DNA of 64,000 bases from Artemia franciscana. Its lineage: Eukaryota; Arthropoda; Branchiopoda; Anostraca; Artemiidae. The position numbers and the translations under genes were made by a program. The DNA lies in the NCBI RefSeq assembly GCF_032884065.1, contig NC_088867.1, positions 52,971,929 to 53,035,928 of the forward strand, in the 5' to 3' direction. Below the pieces are notes generated by a model that ran no database searches, was not told where the DNA came from, and saw only the letters and a program-made list of their open reading frames with translations. Each line of letters starts with the position of its first letter. Position 1 is the stretch's first letter. Shown one piece after another: positions 23,378 through 34,577 of this stretch.

Positions 23378-24120
23378 CCTATACCCTATGTATAAATTGG
23401 TTTTTGCAGTCTTTACTCAACATAGGTCTATGATTAATTGGAACCAATGTAGAGCTTTATATTTCCCTATAAAGCCCTACATCATCTGTAAAAATTTTAA
23501 TTGTGGTATGTTATATTATCTATGGCAAATCATTTGTAAATACAAAAAAATGGTCACTAGGAGTGGTAATCATAGACATTTTAAGTGCTGTAGTTTGACC
23601 AATTTGTTGTTCTAACACCTTGGCTGTTAGAAATTAGAAAATTGCTTGTAACTTTTATGTCTTGTTGTAAGTGTCATTAGACTTAAATTTCTTCTATCTG
23701 GGGACAAGAGTTAAGGGGACATGTTGCTGAAGACCTGATCTTCCTTTTTTTTGCTACAGTTATCTGAGCATGGTGATCAAATTTGAGCTCCTTATCTACA
23801 GGAATTATAAGGATTCATAAGGCCAAATAAAGCTGATTAAAAAAAAAAAAAAATGCTAGGGCTCACTTTTTAATGTGCAGCTTGTTTCTATTAATCAGAC
23901 TAAAATGTTTCTTTCCATTGTTATCTGCTTTTTAAAATCATTTCAAATAATATATGGCAAAGTAAATATTAATATAATTTAGCTAGTGCAGACAATTCAA
24001 GATTTATTTCAGAAACCCTAGTCCACTGCATCTAGAAAAGATAGAAAGATTATTACATCTTCCCTCTTTCCCTGTTGTAGTGAATATAAAAAAGGTAATA
24101 AAGAAATAATGAACACTTAA
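23378..24120. other. Unassigned; possible retroposon tail
   Basis: No gene recognised. AATAAA at about 23826 followed by an A14 run (23839-23852) looks like the polyadenylated 3' end of an old retroposed plus-strand sequence of unknown origin. Confidence 0.4.
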
Positions 24121-24131
24121 TAAACTTTCAT

Positions 24132-24356
24132 TTAGGGTAAGTACTCTGTTTTGTCACCTTCACATGAACTGTCACTTAAGGTAATCCTAGGCCATTTTGA
24201 TTTTGGGTAGTTTGGTAATGATATTTTGAGCTCAATACCCCAGTCCCTTGCAAACTGTAGGAAGAGGTCAGACATGAACTTGGGAATGTTTCTAGACATG
24301 ATAATGCATGACATCTTAAAGTAAGCAAAATACTGTCACAGTTTGTTAATGAGTGA
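24132..24356 (-). pseudogene. Second copy of gypsy integrase core
   Basis: Minus-strand translation gives PKFMSDLFLQFARDWGIELK followed by SLPNYPKSKWP. This is the integrase-core segment after the second catalytic Asp (pattern F-x-S-x-x-F-x-x-F-A-x-x-W-G-I...YPxSNG), with the NG changed. It is a direct repeat of 25175-25346 and more intact than that copy. It is probably a separate gypsy fragment or a local duplication. Confidence 0.65.
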
Positions 24357-24439
24357 CTTATGAAACAGAATGGCCATTTAATACGAATAATAAGCTTCTC
24401 AACTGAGAGTACAGAAAAACATTGAAAGGACAATAGTTC

Positions 24440-24700
24440 ATATACTTGAGTGGGGTTGAACCCTTCTAAACATCTTGTTCTTTAAACTTAAGTCTATATT
24501 GCTTTGATAAAGCTTTTATTCCTATTAAGTGGCCCTAATGTTTTTGAAGTTTTTCTTTAAAAATTGAGAAAAAGTTAGAATTTAGTGTAAAAAAGAGGGG
24601 CTTAGGGAGGGGAAGCCCCCTCATATATGGACAAATTTTGTTTATTTAAAGCTTAATATGGGTCTGTACTTTTAGTTAAAAAGCTTGTTTTTTTCTCTTG
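24440..24700 (+). repeat. HER relic, part of opening hairpin
   Basis: GGGAGGGGAAGCCCCCTCATATATGG and the following TTTAAAGCTTAATATGGGTC...AAAAAGCTTG correspond, with many changes, to the right arm of the HER opening hairpin. The left arm is more decayed (near 24440-24490). Confidence 0.5.
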
Positions 24701-24911
24701 AAATTTTGTTAACTTGTTACTTTCATAAAAGCATTACTGTATTGTATATTAAAAATGTTTTAGTAGCAACTTTGTATCCCAATTCTTTATGAACAACAAG
24801 TGAAACACAAGGTTCATTAAATTAGAATAAAGAGCTTTTTAAAAATTCTAAATAACGTCCTCTTATTCAGTTGGGCATTGCCACATATACTGACTCCTAG
24901 AGGTGGGAGCT

Positions 24912-26190
24912 CTTTAGAACTCTGTTGTGATCTCTTTTTTGACTAGCTTATTGGGTACAGCATTGCAGCTTCTGATGAATGCTGTATGGCCAACTGTTAC
25001 ATGTAGCAGATGCTGAAAAGTACATAGCAAGAAAGTATATAGATTTTTTTCCATGAGAAGCTGAGCAAGTGAAGCATAACTATCCACTGGGGTGCTCCTA
25101 CATTCTAAGAGTAAAAGCTCTAGATCTGTTTGTGATATCAGTGCTTTAGTCATCTGGACATACCTCTCTCACAGGCTATTTGGATTTTGGGTTGTTTGAT
25201 TGTGATTTTTTGAGCTCAATACACCAGTCTCTTGCAAGCTGTAGGAAGAGATTAGACATAATCTCAGACTGTTTCTAGATGTGATGATGCATGACATCCT
25301 AAAGTAAGCAAAATACTGTTTCAGTTTGTTAATGATCTAGTGTGCATAAGAGTTGTTTCCAAGCTTATCAATCTAAAAAGAAAACGCTATTATAGTCCAC
25401 TGTGAGGAGTTAGTAAGTGCCTTGTTTGTAAAATCTGCCATAGCCAATATTTACCTGTGGTAAGCTGGAAGTTTCATACAGTTTGAGGGTTTTCTTTTGC
25501 AAACTTGGCACAAGTGATGCAGCTTGGGACATAGTTCTTTATATTCTTAATCATCCCTGACCAGTAAACAATTGATCTGGCTCTGAGCTTCATTTTTTGA
25601 TTCCTAAATATGAAGCATGTTGGTTTCTTAAGATGTCACTTCGCAGACTAATGGGTATTAACAGTTGATTGTTGTTAAGGATGTCTGAATCAATAACAGA
25701 AAGCTCATGACCATCATGCTAAAAACATATTGCTTTCAAAGGGACTTGGTCTTGAAATGCTGGTTGGCCATTTTGGATGATCAGTAGCAATGCTAAAAGG
25801 ATCTGGTCAGATGTTGTCTTGTTTCTTATTTGGAGTAACTTCTCACCACTGATACGTAGTAGTCTCATTATTACATATACATGAGATAAATTTTTGTTTT
25901 TGCAACAGGGGTGTCCATGTCTATATGATAGTGATAGAGAAATCATATGGCTAAAGTGATAGGGAAATCATGTGGTTCAATATGTAAGAATATTCTCTGT
26001 ATCCTTGTCAATGACTTTACAATTACACAAGTTAAGACTGACTCAAGGGGCTTGTGATCCGATATGACCAAGAAACTTCATCCTTAAAGGTACTGGCAGT
26101 AGTATTTACACCCATACACTATAGAGTACATCTCCTTTTCTATTTGTGAATAATTTTCCTTACTGCTCAAGATGGTGGCTGTAAGTTACC
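24912..26190 (-). pseudogene. Ty3/gypsy pol relic: RNase H to integrase
   Basis: Minus-strand fragments appear in pol order. RNase H: NYSQIEKEMYSIVYGC and VISDHKPLES (about 26150-26040). Linker: RISGEKLLQIRNKTTSDQ and LRSDILRNQHASYLGI (25860-25620). Integrase zinc-binding finger: SIVYWSGMIKNIKNYVPSC and ITCAKFAKENPQT (about 25590-25490). Integrase core: LFLQLARDWCIEL (about 25240). C-terminal part: ECRSTPVDSYASLAQLLMEK (25100-25040). Frame changes and stops occur throughout. No LTRs, gag or RT are recognised. This is an old inactive retrotransposon. Confidence 0.75.
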
Positions 26191-26730
26191 TATTCAGGGT
26201 TTTCAACTATGGTGATTCCAGAAGTATAGTTTTGTTTTTGATGTGAGGCTTTTTTTAGGGATTTGGGGTTCTTTTTAAAAGTTCCTGCAAATTTATTTTC
26301 AAAATAACATTTTACTATAAGACTAATGAAAATGATAAAATACTATTTCTAAGTCAACTACAAATGGTAATTCTTTCTCACTTGAAAGTTTTTTAAGAAA
26401 TATATTTTTATAATTTTGGTTGCTAAGGGCAGTTTTGAGCCCTTTTATGGGACTCAAAACAGATTTATTTGTGACACTAAGCTACAATTTTCCCCCAAAG
26501 AGAAGCAAGTTGCAATCAAGTCAAAATTCTGAGATTGCCAATTAAATTAAAAGCATTATATATAGAGCTTCCCAGTTGCAGAGGAAGTAATACTGCATGG
26601 CAGTGCATTTGTTCCTGAAAAGTCATACAAGACAAATGACTATACTGACATTTATCTTAATGCTTGATTTTTCATGAAATTTTGCTTGGTGATGTAAAAT
26701 TGCACATCAGCTATTATGAATGAGGGGCTG
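26191..26730. other. Unassigned AT-rich sequence
   Basis: Nothing recognised; no continuation of gypsy RT upstream of the RNase H relic. Confidence 0.4.
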
Positions 26731-26734
26731 TGGG

Positions 26735-27475
26735 TTGCAGGAGCCACCATGCAAAAGTGGGGTAGCAAAGTAGTAATGCTACTTGGCAATTTTCAAATTT
26801 GTTGGCAGATTTTGTCTCAAAATACCATTTACACATATAGAAACAATTTTTTCTCAAGCAGATGCTGTCAAAACACAAGTTGTGCTGCTTAAGTGTCAGC
26901 AGCCTTTGGAAGTCTGTTGAATACTGCTACTGATAGGCCCTAACACTGTAGGCCCTGAATCCCCCTCCCTAACACTCAAATATATAACCCAAATTATATA
27001 TTTCCCAAGGTTCTTGATTGTGTCACAGTTGGTTCAGTTTACAGGTACAAAGTTTTAAATAAGAGTGATGCTAACAACTTAAAGTAAATATGACAATTTT
27101 TATGAGATTTGTCGATTGTTTTTTAATGGGATCATGGTGAATCAATGCCTCTGGATTGTATAACTTCAATAAAATGGAATTATAATCAAGTGGTGATTTT
27201 TTAACAGTACTTGTTAATTAAACAAAACCACACTCAAGAATTATGCTTAGGTTAGATCTCACAAAACCAGTTTCATAGCATACAAAGACAAGCAATGGGT
27301 AATATAATGCATTGGACTTACAAAACTTGGGCTATGTATTTGCACATTTATGGGGGAGGAGGGGACGCTGTGCAAAAAGTGGGGTAGCATAAAAGCAATG
27401 CTACTTGGCAGTTTCCTTTCCTAGTAAAATTTGTTGGCAGATTTTGTCTGAAAATACCAGTGCTTCCACTGTCCC
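26735..27475. repeat. Pair of direct repeats, ~90 bp
   Basis: GCAAAAGTGGGGTAGCA...AATGCTACTTGGCA...TTTGTTGGCAGATTTTGTCT at about 26750-26830 recurs at about 27373-27465. The intervening ~530 bp shows no coding. It could be the termini of an old element. Confidence 0.5.
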
Positions 27476-28041
27476 CAAATTTTTGGAGATATCTCCAAAA
27501 ATCTTTCTTCTTGAAAAAAAAATAGGTTCCCAAAAAATCCCCTTTTGTTCAGGGTTGCCACCCCCTAGTTATTTATCACTAGTGGCAATTTATTCCTTGT
27601 AACTATCACTTTCATTTAACTTGACATAATTTTTTCACTACTTCTCAAAGTTTTTCTTTCAATTATTTACTACACATCAAAAACCAGACATAAATCATTA
27701 AATTACTGACCTTTCTTCCTCTACTAGAAAAAATAAAAGATCTTATGCCAAACTTGTCAGCCATGACAATGATACAAGGAGAGAAAATTCAATGAAGACA
27801 ACAGACAAAATGAGACTTCAGCCAGTAGCAAAAAGACGAAAAAAGAAAGCAAAACAAAACGACATGGACATTTCACCTGTATAAAAACTAGGCGTCCACA
27901 GCATAAAAGAAACAAAGATTAAAAACTAAAATAAACTGACAACACATAAAAAACCACAGCCAATACTAAACTACAATTGTTGGAACATACCACTACATAA
28001 TATTTCGAACATAATATTTCATACAGTCGTTTTTAATGAAA
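27476..28041. other. Unassigned sequence
   Basis: No gene or repeat recognised. Confidence 0.35.
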
Positions 28042-29614
28042 TTAAATATAAAAACAAGTTTTTTAACTGAAAGTAAGGAGCGACATCAAAACTTAAAACG
28101 ATCAGAAATTACTTCGTATATGAAAATGGCTGCTTCCTCATTAACGCCCCGCTCTTTACGCTAAAGTTTGACTCTTTCTCTCAACTCTTCTTTTTAAAAC
28201 AGTAAAAAACTTTAGCGTAAAGAGCGGGGCGTTGATGACGAAGCAGCCCCTTCCATATACAAAGTAATTTCTGCTCGTTTTAAGTTTTAATTTCACTCCT
28301 TACTTTCAGTTGAAAAAAACTTGTTTTTTATATTTAATTTCTTAATGTTTTTCAATCAATGCATGTTTTGATTTTGGCTCTCCGCAGAGGAATATTTAAA
28401 ACGAAATTTGCATATTTATTTTTTTGGCTAAATGGCTTTCTCATAGTTTTGATCGAATGATTTTGAGGAGTGGGGGAGGAAGCCTAATTGCCCTTCGATT
28501 TTTTGATTACTTAAAAAGGCAACTAGAACTTAATTTTTTACATTGTTTTTATTAGTAAAAGATATACATAACTTATAAATTAGCTTACGTAACGAACTTT
28601 TGTATTCTCATGTTTTTATTACATATATGAGGGGGTTCACCTCGCTCTTTATATTGAAGCTTAAATTTTGTCCCAATTCATTAAGAATGACCCCTGAATT
28701 GCAAAAGCCATAGAATAAATAGTTGAATAAAGAGCGGGGTACTAGGAGGAGGTGAGTCCCTCATTTGTTTTTTTTTTAATAATGCTAGAAAATCCTGTGC
28801 TCTCTTCATGGAAATTTTCTTCCCCCATGACACATTCCTTGATGGAAAGTTCCCCCAGCATATTCCCCTCTTCTCAACCCCTCTCCCCAACAAAAAAAAT
28901 CCCCCTGAAAACGTCTGTACACTTGCCAATAACCATTACTAAATGTAGGCACTGGTCAAAGTTTGTAACTTGTAGCCCCTCCCATGGGGACTGTGGGGGA
29001 GTAAGTCGTCCCCAAAGACATAGTTATAAGGTTTTTCGACTACGCTGAATAAAATGGCTATCTCGCAATTTTGATCCGTTGACTTTGGGAAAATAATTAG
29101 CGTGGGAGGGGGCCTAGGTGCCCTCCAATTTTTTTGGTCACTTAAAAAGGGCACTATAACTTTTCATTTCCGTTAGAATGAGCCCTCTTGCACCATTCTA
29201 GGACTACTTGGTTGATACGATCACCCCTGGGCAAAAAAACAAACAAACAAATAAACAAGCATCTGTGATCTACCTTCTGGCAAAAAATACAAAATTCCAC
29301 GTTTTTGTAGATAAGAGCTTGAAACTTCTACAACAGGGTTCTCTGATACGCTTAATTTGATGGTGTGATTTTCGTTAAATTTCTATGATTTTTAGGGGGT
29401 GTTTCCCCCTATTTTCTAAAATAAGACGAATTTTCTAAGGTTTGTAACTTTTGATGAGTAAGACTAAACTTGATGAAACTTATATATCTAAAATCAGCAT
29501 TAAAATGTGATTCATTTGATGTAACTATTGGTATCGAAATTCCATTTATAAGAGTTATGGTTACTATTGAGCCGGGTCGCTCCTTACTACAGTTCGCTAC
29601 TGCAAACTGTTTGA
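28042..29614 (+). repeat. HER-3, near-complete hairpin-ended repeat
   Basis: Starts TTAAATATAAAAACAAG. The opening hairpin arms lie at about 28065-28170 and 28205-28315. Both arms carry the copy-specific GGCTGCTTC/GAAGCAGCC change. It ends with the mutated hairpin CAGTTCGCTACTGCAAACTG and TTGA (29611-29614). Insertion point A|T. Confidence 0.9.
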
Positions 29615-29847
29615 TTTGTGTATAGAACATTTAGTGAATATTCTCCTATGTCCATATTTAAGGAAATATTATTGTTAACCTTAAATCTGATTTCAATTGC
29701 TTCTCGAACTACTCTCTTTATGCCTAGGTCATTGCTAATAATGGCGGATTCTTCAAATAGTATTTTGTGGCTAGGATTTTCAAAAACATGGCTGCTTAAA
29801 GCAGAATCAAAAGAAACAGAAGTAATATTTGACAAAACATTATACAA
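29615..29847 (-). pseudogene. Penelope-like element endonuclease fragment
   Basis: Minus-strand SSHVFENPSHKILFEESAII and KRVVREAIEIRFKVNNN, then ISLNMDIGEYSLN, follow the pattern of the C-terminal part of the GIY-YIG endonuclease of Penelope-like retroelements: a His-rich turn, then the conserved REAIEI helix and the N-x-D-x-G-x-x-L-S end. It is cut on its 3' side by HER-3. No RT part is seen, so it is a fragment. Confidence 0.6.
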
Positions 29848-30259
29848 AAACCAATAGATATTAACACAGATCCTGTCACAATTAGACCTATGAGATCAGC
29901 AGCCTAAAAAGCAAGGCTGGCATTAAAAACGTGTTTGAGTAAAACACGTTGGTAAAAAATGGTAAAACCTTACCATTGAGGTAAGGATGCTGGGACGGTT
30001 TTGAAAAATTTTTCATTTTAGTTTTATTGATTTTATTCTATTGTAAGCTGTTTCCTCTTATATATTTTTGTATTGCTGAGGATAGTCTTTGGACATAGGG
30101 CCGAAATATTCATTCTAATTTGTTTCCTACTGTCTTGAGAAATTCCCTATTGTTCTTCTTGTTTTTGGTGTTGGAAAACATGGACTGCTAACAAAACGGC
30201 AACGATAAGCCTTGGATCCAAACCTCTATATCTGATGACGACCCATGCAAGCCCCCAGA
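29848..30259. other. Unassigned; hammerhead-like core motif
   Basis: Includes CTGAGGA (30076-30082) and GAAA (30103-30106), about 20 bases apart, resembling the core of Penelope-associated hammerhead ribozymes. Stem II pairs poorly. No gene recognised. Confidence 0.3.
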
Positions 30260-31309
30260 CCAGATTTTGAATGTGAACAAACCATTTAAGATCAACATAT
30301 GGAAATGTTAGCACTGTCAAAAACAGAGCAAGTCCTTCACGAATGCAAAAAGTTTGGACTTGACATGCTCACCAATTAGGAAACAAGGTGGGAATGCTGT
30401 AGCGAGAAGAAGATCAGTGGTGACCGTATGATCTTTAAAGTCTTATACAGCAGAAAAACTTGCAGTAATATTAGGTTCAAAAGCGACAAAGGCCCTCTGC
30501 TCATGGAAACTGGTCATTGAAAGAATACTGTATGCAAGATTTGTTTCTAACCATGCCAAATTGTCGTTGATCGTGTGCTAAGCACTCACAAATGATGCTG
30601 ATATGACCCATAAAGATGAGTTCTGCCTTTAGTCTGTGATTGATTCAATGCTGCTCCACGAGGTCACCCGTAACGCAGGCGACCTCAACGCAAAGGTTGG
30701 CCAAGATAGATTTTAAACCCTGAAGTGATGGGCCACCGGACTTGAAAAATAAACGAAAATGGAGCTTGACTTATCAGCTTTGCTATGGGGAATGATTTGC
30801 TGATTGGCGGTACGCTCTTTCAGCATACAGATATCCAGAAATACACTTGGGACATCCCAGATGACAGTGTCAAAAATGAAATCGACCATGTCCTGATCTG
30901 CTGGAGATGGCGAACAAGCCTAAAAGACGTGCGAAGTTCCTGAAGCGCTGACGTTGGTTCATACCACGAAATAGTAGTCACCACACTGAAATTCAAGCTG
31001 AAGTCTAATAATTGGAAGCTGAAGATGGACATACTCAGAACCTTTGACATGGACCAAAATAGTAACAAGGGCGTCTGATATTCGTTCGGTATCAAACTCT
31101 CCAATAAATTTGAAGCCCTATATAACCTATCAGAAGATGTCGAAGAAGCTTGGGAGACGATCCTCAAAAGCAACACTGATACGGCCAAAGAAACCCCCGG
31201 ATTTAGAAAGCCGGCTAAGCAACAGCGGATATCTACGGAGACCTGTGATCTCATAGAAAATCGCACGAAACGAAAGTCGAGCTCCCCTGGGGAAAATGGT
31301 CACTCAGAG

Positions 31310-31735
31310 GTGACCAAGAGCTTGGCCTATAAAGAAGCTGATAGAAATGTAAAGAAAAGTGCCAGATCCAACAGACGGCAATATATGAACGAAAAGGCCA
31401 GACAATCTGAAGAAGCAGCAAGCCGTGGAGACACACAAACCGTATATCGCCTTACCAAAGAAATAGTAGGCAAGTCAAGTATCCAAGAATGCCCGGTGAA
31501 AGATGAAAATGGAAGGCTCCTGACAAATGCGGAACAACAAAAGGAACGCTGGCCGAGTTATTTCGAAGCCCTACTTAATCGCCCAATGCCAGCAGTCCCC
31601 CCGGATATACTAGACCAACTTCTCTTCAGTCTTCATATCAGTGATGAAAAGCCGAAAGCCGACGAGTTGCTCTCAGCAGCAAAAAAGTTAAGAATGGGAA
31701 GGCCCCTGGTAGAGCCTGCATTTCTTCTGAAATGA
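31310..31735 (+). pseudogene. LINE-D linker region, open segment
   Basis: About 141 open residues between endonuclease and RT: DRNVKKSARSNRRQYMNEKA (basic linker), REIVGKSS-like KEIVGKSS, QQKERWPSYFEALLNRP and KPKADELLSAAKKLRMGRPL. The last is the region before the RT fingers, usually K-x-x-x-A-x-G-x-D. The downstream stop at 31735 breaks it. Confidence 0.65.
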
Positions 31736-31861
31736 TCAAGTTCAGCCTACATTGAAACCCTGGCCATCTGGCTATCCTTCTTCTCACTCCTCTGGAAGAC
31801 TGAAAAGTTCTCCAAAGACTGGAAAACAGGAACCTTAGTCAAACTCTTCAAGAAAGGAGAC

Positions 31862-32377
31862 GTGATAGAATGCGGCAACTGTAGAGGAATCAATATTCTC
31901 TCGATCCCTGCAAGGCTCTTCACAACGATAATATTAGGAAGGCTCCAAGCTGTCCTTGATCCTCACTTATGTGAAGAACAATATGGATTTTGGCCAAAAC
32001 GATCTAGTGCTGAGCTTATTTTTACTATATGCACTATGCTGGAGGGATTTAACAAATGGAGACAGCGCTTGTATAGACTCTTCGTGGACTTCGAAAAGGC
32101 GTTTGATTCGGTAGATCGCCAAACCGTGTGGAGAGTATTGCGGTTTTACGGCATTCCCGAGAAGCTAATCCATCTAATAGTTGTCATGTGCGAAGAGACA
32201 CAATGTTGCATTAAAACATTGGATGGCAACGCGCTGCTTCAAGGTGACGTCTGGCGTCAGGCAAGCTGTTATCTGTCACCTCTCCTCTTTATCCTAGCTG
32301 TAGACTACATCTTTAGACAAAAACGGGCTTGGAATCTGGATTGCAGGAAAACTTCTTCAGGACGTCGACTTCGCTGA
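31862..32377 (+). pseudogene. LINE-D RT palm, motifs A and B
   Basis: About 171 residues. CGNCRGINILSIPARLFTT (fingers) leads to EEQYGFWPKRSSAELIFTI, then YRLFVDFEKAFDSVD (motif A). Motif B is damaged: the usual SGVRQGC is replaced by LQGDVWRQASC before YLSPLLFILAVDYI. Motif C follows in another frame at about 32370. Confidence 0.7.
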
Positions 32378-32527
32378 TGATATTGGGCTCATAGAAGCCG
32401 ACAAGCAGAAGCTTCAGGAATTTCTGAACAAACTTGCAGAGAAAGTTGAACAGTTCGGACTACCCATCAACGCCCCAAAGACAAAACCTATGTCAATCAG
32501 TAGTTCACCCATGGAAACCCATGTAGG

Positions 32528-32654
32528 ATGTTTCTGTTATTTTTGGTTTTTATCAGCATTGAGCATGTGTCGTTTGACGCATCTAAAAATATTAGCGGTC
32601 TTTTTTTTATCTTCCCTTTTCCTTTTTCGGTGTCTTGCGTAGTCCTTTTTTATA
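32528..32654. other. Junction sequence between LINE-D and HER copies
   Basis: Short T-rich sequence with no recognised feature. Confidence 0.4.
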
Positions 32655-32757
32655 AGTCAAAGGGCGAACGCAGGCCCCCCCTCATATATGAGATAGTTTC
32701 TGTTCGTTTTAAATTTTAATGTTGCTCCTTACTTTCAGTTGAAAAAATGTTCGTTTT
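32655..32757 (-). repeat. HER-4a, hairpin-arm fragment
   Basis: Matches the first ~100 bases of a HER copy in reverse orientation (TGTTGCTCCTTACTTTCAGTTG). It lies head to head, 38 bp from HER-4, the same arrangement seen at 43445/43539 and 47784/47785. Confidence 0.7.
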
Positions 32758-32795
32758 TCACTTAATTTAAGACAATGAACCAACTCGATGAGAAA

Positions 32796-33645
32796 TTAAA
32801 TAAAAAAGACTAGTTTTTTTAACTGAAAGTAAGGAGCGACATTAAAACTTAAAACGAACAGAAATTACTCCGTATATGAAATGGGTTTTCCCCTCCGCAA
32901 TCCCTCGCTCTTTACGCTAAAGTTTTTAATTGTTTAAAAAATTAGAATTGTGGCAAAGAGTCAAACTTTACCGTAAAGAGCGATAAGGGTTGGGGAAGGA
33001 GGCCTAGTTGACCTCCAATTTTTCGGTTACTTAAAAAGGCAACTAGAACTTTTAATTTTTAACGAGCGTTTTTTTTAGTAAAATATATACGTAACTTAAG
33101 AATTAACTTACGTAACAAACTTTTATATTCTTATATTTTTATTATGTATATGAGGGGGTTTGTCCCCTCGTTAATACATCGCTCTTTATACTAAATCTTA
33201 AGTTTTGTCCCAATTCCTTAAGAATGACCCCTGAATCAGAGAGGCCATAGAATAAGTAGTTGAAATTACTAAAAATACTTAAGCATAAAGAGCGATGTAT
33301 TCATCTCCTCCTAAATACCTCGCTCTTTATGCTAAAGTATTTTTAGAACCCCTCATATGCTTAATAATCTCTATTCGTTTTAAGTTGTAATGCTACTCCT
33401 TACTTTCAATTGAAAAAAACTTTTTCATGTTTATTTTTTAAATTAGGCTTTTTTTCATAGTTTTTTTTTTATAGCATGCTAGAAAATTCTGCGCCGTTTT
33501 CATTGAGTTTCTCTTCTCCCATGACATATTCCTCCAAGGAAAGATCCTCTAACATAGCCCCCTCCCCTCAACCCTACCCCCAAACCAAAAGAATCCCCCC
33601 TGAAAACGTCTGTACACTTACCAATAACCATTACTGTATGTAAAT
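32796..33645 (+). repeat. HER-4, 3'-truncated copy
   Basis: Starts TTAAATAAAAAAG. The left hairpin arm is intact, but the right arm is cut short: the sequence jumps from AAAGAGCGATAAGG to the following module. The copy continues to about 33645, within the C-rich block, where HER-5 begins. Confidence 0.8.
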
Positions 33646-33899
33646 TTTTCCGTATATGAAAGGGGCTTTTCTTCCTCAACGCCTCCCTCTGTACGCTAAA
33701 GTTTTACTCTCTTTCTCTTAGCTCTACTTTTTAAAAAAGGAAAAAACTTTAGCGTAAAGAGCTGGGCGTTGAGGAAGAAAAGCCCCTTTCATATACGGAG
33801 TAATTTCTTTTCGTTTTAAGTTTTAATGTCGCTCCTTACTTTCATTTAAAAAAACTTGTTTTTTTTATTTAATTTCTGGACGTTTTTTAATTCATGCAT
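33646..33899 (+). repeat. HER-5, left part
   Basis: Begins inside the left arm of the opening hairpin (CCGTATATGAAAGGGGC) and runs through the right arm to TTCATGCAT, where LINE-E is inserted. The element resumes at 39297. A GCAT (33896-33899 and 39297-39300) is repeated on both sides as a short target duplication. Confidence 0.85.
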
Positions 33900-34198
33900 A
33901 AGATAAGATAATATTTATTTCAACAAAGCGACTATCACAAGCCCAAAAGGGCCGAATTCGCACTTCAGCGTCAGTACAACATCATAAATTGCAATCAATA
34001 AAAAGTCAAACGATAAAAACTCGTAAAGTTAAAACAGGGAAAACAAATTTAAACAAAAATGTAGCTAGCAAGAATTACAAAGTTTGCAATTGCAAAATAA
34101 ACACTCAAACTATAAGATAAGAGTGGAGTGAGAAAAGAAAAAAAAGGGGGGGGGGGTATTAATTTAAAATTTCAACTATGTGAGGGATTAATGTTCTT
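33900..34198 (-). mobile_element. LINE-E2: 5'-truncated 3' end of a LINE-E relative
   Basis: Minus strand: about 12 last codons of an RT (INPSHIVEILN-stop), a G-rich run, a 3' UTR and a tail of ATCTTATCTTAT type. Its organisation repeats that of the LINE-E 3' end at 34199-34580, but the sequence is diverged, so it is a separate family member. The two lie head to tail inside the same HER-5 insertion site. Confidence 0.65.
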
Positions 34199-34577
34199 AG
34201 ATAAGATAAGATATTTAATTTCAAAAAATAACTATCACAAGCCCCGAGGGACGCATTCCAGAGTCATAAAACCATAAAAATAAAAACACATCATAAAAAT
34301 AGCACAACAACTAAAAAACTGGTTAAACAATGTCAAAAACAACTAAATCAGAAAGGCAAAGCCATTCATTTGTCAAAAAAAAGAAAAAAATAAACGGCAA
34401 TATGTCAGAAAGTTGAAAAGGTAAGTCGTAAAACAAAACTAAAAGAGTGAGATAAAATTAGCGTTGAAAAGGTTTAAAAGAGAACATATAAACAATCGGT
34501 GGGAACAAACGAATCAAGCGAACAACGACCTAAAGCACCTCACATGAAAGAGAAAAAAAAAACGGGGGGAGGCGAAA

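Larger units (their letters stand above)
30260..32527 (+). pseudogene. LINE-D: RTE-like endonuclease-RT, decayed
   Basis: Plus-strand non-LTR retrotransposon related to, but distinct from, LINE-A. Endonuclease pieces: LSKTEQVLHECKKFGLDML (about 30310), GDLNAKVGQDR (about 30680), GNDLLIGGTLFQH and NEIDHVLICWRW (30785-30910). RT pieces: LVKLFKKGD, CRGINILSIPARLF and LFVDFEKAFDSVDR (motif A, about 32080), LSPLLFILAVDYI (motif B), then, after a frameshift, DVDFADDIGLIE (motif C with FADD kept). Stops and frameshifts abound. It ends abruptly at about 32527 after the palm, so the 3' end is lost. Confidence 0.8.
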
